Below, one piece after another: positions 61,035 through 64,000 of a stretch of DNA of 64,000 nucleotides (positions within the stretch are counted from its first letter, which is position 1; each line of letters opens with the position of its first letter). Made by a program: the position numbers and the translations under genes. Below the pieces are notes generated by a model. It was not told the DNA's origin. It worked only from the letters and a program-made list of their open reading frames with translations, and did no database searches. The stretch covers positions 23,228 to 87,227 of the forward strand of contig CAYWGH010000027.1 in assembly GCA_964457925.1 (NCBI GenBank), given 5' to 3'. The DNA is from Coneutiohabitans sp964457925 (lineage in GTDB: Bacteria > Zhuqueibacterota > Zhuqueibacteria > Zhuqueibacterales > Zhuqueibacteraceae).

Positions 61035-62813
61035 ATGACCTTTGAAATCGCCTTTGTTCTTGCCCTTGTCGTCATCGCCGTTATCCTCTTTGCCACAGAG
61101 AAACTGCCGGTCGATTTGGTGGCGCTGCTGGTGATGGGTGTCTTGCTGGTGAGCGGCGTCATTTCACCGGAGGAGGGTATTGCCGGCTTCAGCAACACCG
61201 CCACGGTCACCGTCGGCGCCATGTTCGTGCTCAGCGCCGGCTTGTTCAAAACCGGTGCGGTGAATCATCTTGGCCGGGTCTTGAGCCGGCTCTTCAAACT
61301 CAATCTCTGGGTGGCGTTGTTCGTGACCATGCTGATCGCAGGGGCGGTGTCGGCCTTCATCAACAACACGCCGGTGGTGGCGATTTTTTTGCCGATCCTG
61401 CTCGGCGTGGCGCGCGATCTCGACGTCAGCCCCTCCAAGCTGCTGATGCCGCTCTCGTTTGCTTCCATGTTCGGCGGCGTGTGCACTTTGATCGGCACTT
61501 CGACGAATATTTTGGTCAGTTCAATTGCGGAACGCTACGGCCAGCCGGCTTTCGGCATGTTCGAGTTCACGCCGCTGGGCGTGATTTTCTTCGGCGCCGG
61601 CATGCTGTACATGATCTTCATCGGCATCCGTTTGATTCCCGACCGCCGCGGTAAAGGTGATCTCACACAAACCTTTGGCATGGGTGATTATTTGGTCGAT
61701 GTGGTGCTGCTGCCGGAGGCGGAATCGGTCGGCAAAGCGGTGGCCCATTCGCCTTTGGTCAAGGATCTCGATCTCGATATTTTGGAAGTGCAGCGCGGCG
61801 ACCGGCTGATTCCTCTTCCCACCGCAACCACCGTGCTTGCGGCCAATGACGTATTGCGCGTGCGCTGCGAGATTGAAAAAATCAAGCAACTGCAGGAACG
61901 CAAGGGCATCGTTCTGAAGCCGGAGATCAAATGGCGCGATGAGGAGCTGGAGTCGGAAGAAGCCAAACTGGTGGAAGCGGTGATTGCGCCAAATTCAGTG
62001 TTGGATGGCAAGACGTTGAGAGACATCCGCTTCCGCAACTATTTCGGCGGCACGGTGCTGGCTCTGCGCCATCGCGGGGCCACCGTGCATGAAAAGCTGG
62101 AAAGTACCACGCTGCGTGCAGGCGACGTTTTGCTGATAAAGATTCGGCGCGATCATCTTCTTTATCTCGAGGAGCACGAGGCCTTCCTCGTCGTTTCCGA
62201 AGTCGGCCTGCCCATGTTTCGCAAAAGCAAGGCGCTTCCGGCAATAGCGATCGTCGCGGGCGTTGTACTCGCCGCGGCGTTCGACCTTTTACCAATTGTA
62301 AGCAGCGCCATTGCCGGCAGCATCTTGATGGTTCTAACCCGCTGCCTCGATTTGGAAGAGGCGTACAAAGCCATTGAGTGGAAGGTGATTTTTCTGTTGG
62401 CCGGCGTGCTCTCGCTAGGCGCAGCGTTGGAGAAAACCGGCGCAGCGCTGCTGGTTTCAGATGCGCTCATCGCCGGCATCGGCCCGTGGGGACCGACGGC
62501 TTTGCTCGCGGCGCTTTTTTTGTTGACGACGGTTTTGACCAACGTCATGTCCAACAACGCCACCGCGGCGTTATTGGCGCCGATCGCGCTCGCCGTTTCA
62601 GACTCGCTGGGATTGAGTCCGCGCCCCTTGCTCATGGCTGTGACCTTTGCCGCGTCTTTGAGCTTCATGACGCCGGTTGGTTATCAAACCAACACGCTGA
62701 TCTACGGCCCCGGCCAGTATAAATTCGCGGATTTTTTGCGCGCCGGCACGCTGTTGAATCTTTTGTTCTGGATTTTGGCAATTTTGCTGATTCCACAATT
62801 TTGGCCATTTTAG
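61035..62813 (+). CDS. SLC13 (DASS) carrier with two RCK_C domains
   Basis: A 592-residue carrier of the divalent anion:sodium symporter family with an internal regulatory insert. The first half ends in NNTPVVAIFLPI (first substrate-gate SNT/NTP motif) and FGGVCTLIGTSTNIL. Two TrkA-C (RCK_C) domains (about 210-290 and 305-390) are recognisable from DLDLDILEVQRGDRLIPLP and LRAGDVLLIKIRRDHL. The second membrane half has TNVMSNNATAALLAPIAL and TPVGYQTNTLIYGPG. The substrate might be sulfate or dicarboxylate; RCK_C suggests ligand or ion regulation. It stands alone, divergent from bshC. Confidence 0.9.
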   Translation: MTFEIAFVLALVVIAVILFATEKLPVDLVALLVMGVLLVSGVISPEEGIAGFSNTATVTVGAMFVLSAGLFKTGAVNHLGRVLSRLFKLNLWVALFVTMLIAGAVSAFINNTPVVAIFLPILLGVARDLDVSPSKLLMPLSFASMFGGVCTLIGTSTNILVSSIAERYGQPAFGMFEFTPLGVIFFGAGMLYMIFIGIRLIPDRRGKGDLTQTFGMGDYLVDVVLLPEAESVGKAVAHSPLVKDLDLDILEVQRGDRLIPLPTATTVLAANDVLRVRCEIEKIKQLQERKGIVLKPEIKWRDEELESEEAKLVEAVIAPNSVLDGKTLRDIRFRNYFGGTVLALRHRGATVHEKLESTTLRAGDVLLIKIRRDHLLYLEEHEAFLVVSEVGLPMFRKSKALPAIAIVAGVVLAAAFDLLPIVSSAIAGSILMVLTRCLDLEEAYKAIEWKVIFLLAGVLSLGAALEKTGAALLVSDALIAGIGPWGPTALLAALFLLTTVLTNVMSNNATAALLAPIALAVSDSLGLSPRPLLMAVTFAASLSFMTPVGYQTNTLIYGPGQYKFADFLRAGTLLNLLFWILAILLIPQFWPF

Positions 62814-63046
62814 AGAAACAGAGAGCAAACGGCAGTCATTCGTTGAGCGGTTTTGAGGCCTCAGCGAAATCGAATTGAGCGCCGATGGCAGTACAACGAA
62901 AAATTCAGCTCATTTCGCAGCAGGTATCGACGCTGAAATGGCAGGGCAATTATTTGGGGAAATAATTCTTTAATCATCCTGTCGAAAAATTATCTGCCAT
63001 TACGGGCGGCTTGGTCAAATATTATTAACCGCGAGGAGGAAAACTT

Positions 63047-64000
63047 ATGAAATGGTCATGGAAGCTGGGCGAATTCGCCGGCATCGGTGTTTACGTTCAC
63101 GCAACGTTTTTTCTCATCATCATCTGGATCGCCCTGACGCACTGGGTGCAGGGCGCCAGCCTGACGATGATGCTCTCCGCCATTGCATTCATTCTGGCAT
63201 TATTTGGCTGCGTGGTTTTGCACGAATTTGGCCATGCGCTCACCGCCAAAAAATACGGCATTAAAACCCGCGACATCACGCTGCTGCCCATCGGCGGCGT
63301 CGCGCGTTTGGAGCGCATGCCGGATGATCCCAGACAGGAACTGTGGGTGGCGCTCGCCGGGCCGGCGGTCAACGTCGTCATCGCCGCGGCGCTTTATGTC
63401 TGGCTGCACGTCACAGCGAGTTTTGAGCCGTTGAGCAAGCTCAGCGTGACCGGCGGCTCGTTTCTCGAGCGGCTGATGGTGGTCAATATTTTTCTGGTGG
63501 CGTTCAACATGCTGCCGGCTTTTCCGATGGACGGCGGCCGCGTGCTGCGCGCGCTGTTGGCCATACGAATGGAATACACCCGCGCCACGCAAATTGCCGC
63601 CAGCATCGGCCAGGGCATGGCGTTTTTGTTCGGGTTGATCGGCTTGTTCTACAACCCGTTTTTGATTTTCATCGCCCTGTTCGTTTGGATTGGCGCGGCG
63701 CAGGAGGCCAGCATGGTACAGATGAAGTCATCGCTCAGCGGCATTCCGGTGCGGCGCGCGATGCTCACCGAATTTCAAACGCTGTCGCCGCGCGACACGC
63801 TGTCCCGCGCCATCGAGCTGATTCTCGCCGGCTCGCAGCAGGATTTTCCCGTGGTTGAAGATGGCCGCGTGGCCGGCATTTTGACGCGCGGCGATTTGCT
63901 CAAAGCCGTGGCACAAAGCGGGCAGAGCGCGCCGGTTGCCAATGTCATGCAGAGCGAGTTTCAAACCGTCGATCCTTCTGAAATGCTGGAAACCGCGTTC
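63047..64000 (+). CDS. Site-2 protease family zinc metalloprotease with CBS domains, 5' part
   Basis: The gene runs off the window after 318 codons. It starts MKWSWKLGEFAGIGVYVH at ATG 63047 with AGGAGG eight bases before. The intramembrane zinc site is HEFGHA (residues 59-64) and the third ligand lies in NMLPAFPMDGGRVLRALL. About four to six membrane spans end near 225, and two CBS-type regions follow (from about 235, RRAMLTEFQTLSPRDTLSRA, then a second beginning VANVMQSEF). It belongs to the cytoplasmic-CBS branch of site-2 proteases; regulated proteolysis of a membrane-bound regulator is the usual role. The C-terminus is not seen. Confidence 0.92.
   Translation, partial: MKWSWKLGEFAGIGVYVHATFFLIIIWIALTHWVQGASLTMMLSAIAFILALFGCVVLHEFGHALTAKKYGIKTRDITLLPIGGVARLERMPDDPRQELWVALAGPAVNVVIAAALYVWLHVTASFEPLSKLSVTGGSFLERLMVVNIFLVAFNMLPAFPMDGGRVLRALLAIRMEYTRATQIAASIGQGMAFLFGLIGLFYNPFLIFIALFVWIGAAQEASMVQMKSSLSGIPVRRAMLTEFQTLSPRDTLSRAIELILAGSQQDFPVVEDGRVAGILTRGDLLKAVAQSGQSAPVANVMQSEFQTVDPSEMLETAF

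Noticed and set aside
1..64000. tRNA or rRNA genes and CRISPR arrays
   Set aside because: No cloverleaf-type sequences, rRNA segments or evenly spaced direct repeats with unique spacers were noticed on either strand; a tRNA scan would settle it.

Overview
The window reads as one contig of a Gram-negative, respiring bacterium, most likely from the FCB (Fibrobacteres-Chlorobi-Bacteroidetes) superphylum, perhaps near Calditrichaeota or KSB1. The grounds are type IX secretion C-terminal sorting domains of the QNYPNPF type (as remnants), a TonB-ExbB-ExbD set, complete bacillithiol synthesis genes (bshA, bshB, bshC) with a ypdA-type reductase, and a 14-kb complex I operon. The lineage is inference; no rRNA, tRNA or CRISPR was seen.

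Layout. 1-3.6 kb (+): cutA end, a metallo-beta-lactamase hydrolase and tonB/exbB/exbD, closed by a two-way terminator. 3.6-10.2 kb (-): four transporters (AGCS, two APC, CNT) with a broken PIN-toxin gene among them. 10.9-14.2 kb (-): a GNAT and two Ddl-like ATP-grasp ligases, led by a 40-residue ORF that overlaps the first ligase, with a 45-residue membrane peptide further upstream. 14.4-16.1 kb (+): a saccharopine-dehydrogenase-like protein and YceH. 16.1-17.5 kb (-): remains of secreted proteins. 17.7-22.9 kb (-): a three-subunit molybdenum hydroxylase whose FAD subunit carries a 4-hydroxybenzoyl-CoA-reductase-type extra [4Fe-4S] loop, coupled to a Glu/Leu/Phe/Val dehydrogenase. 23.2-28.0 kb (-): a PDZ-membrane-GAF-PP2C phosphatase and an exported amine-oxidase-like flavoprotein. 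28.2-40.5 kb (-): nuoA-B-CD-E-F-G-H-I followed by a second B-C-I-D set, interrupted by dead DUF4160/DUF2442 genes. 40.7-43.8 kb (-): lipoamide dehydrogenase, an exported protein and YpdA. 44.3-47.8 kb (+): a membrane-anchored DtxR-FeoA-FeoA regulator and a FeoB split into G-domain and permease genes. 48.2-60.9 kb (-): amidase, Rcl-like hydrolase, LeuA-like synthase, bshA, a membrane protein, bshB, cyclase-AAA-TPR protein, CsgG-like protein and bshC. 61-64 kb (+): SLC13 carrier and a site-2 protease running off the end.

How it fits together. The genes serve energy coupling (complex I, TonB system, sodium symport), iron uptake under a metal-sensing repressor, and thiol redox balance. A ~120-bp element with inverted ends occurs four times in one orientation, in two subfamilies; copies 3 and 4 bracket the feo locus. 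At least six dead genes (PIN toxin, two secreted-protein genes, two DUF2442, one DUF4160) lie between intact operons. All calls come from reading the sequence and translations by eye; no database search or structure prediction was run.
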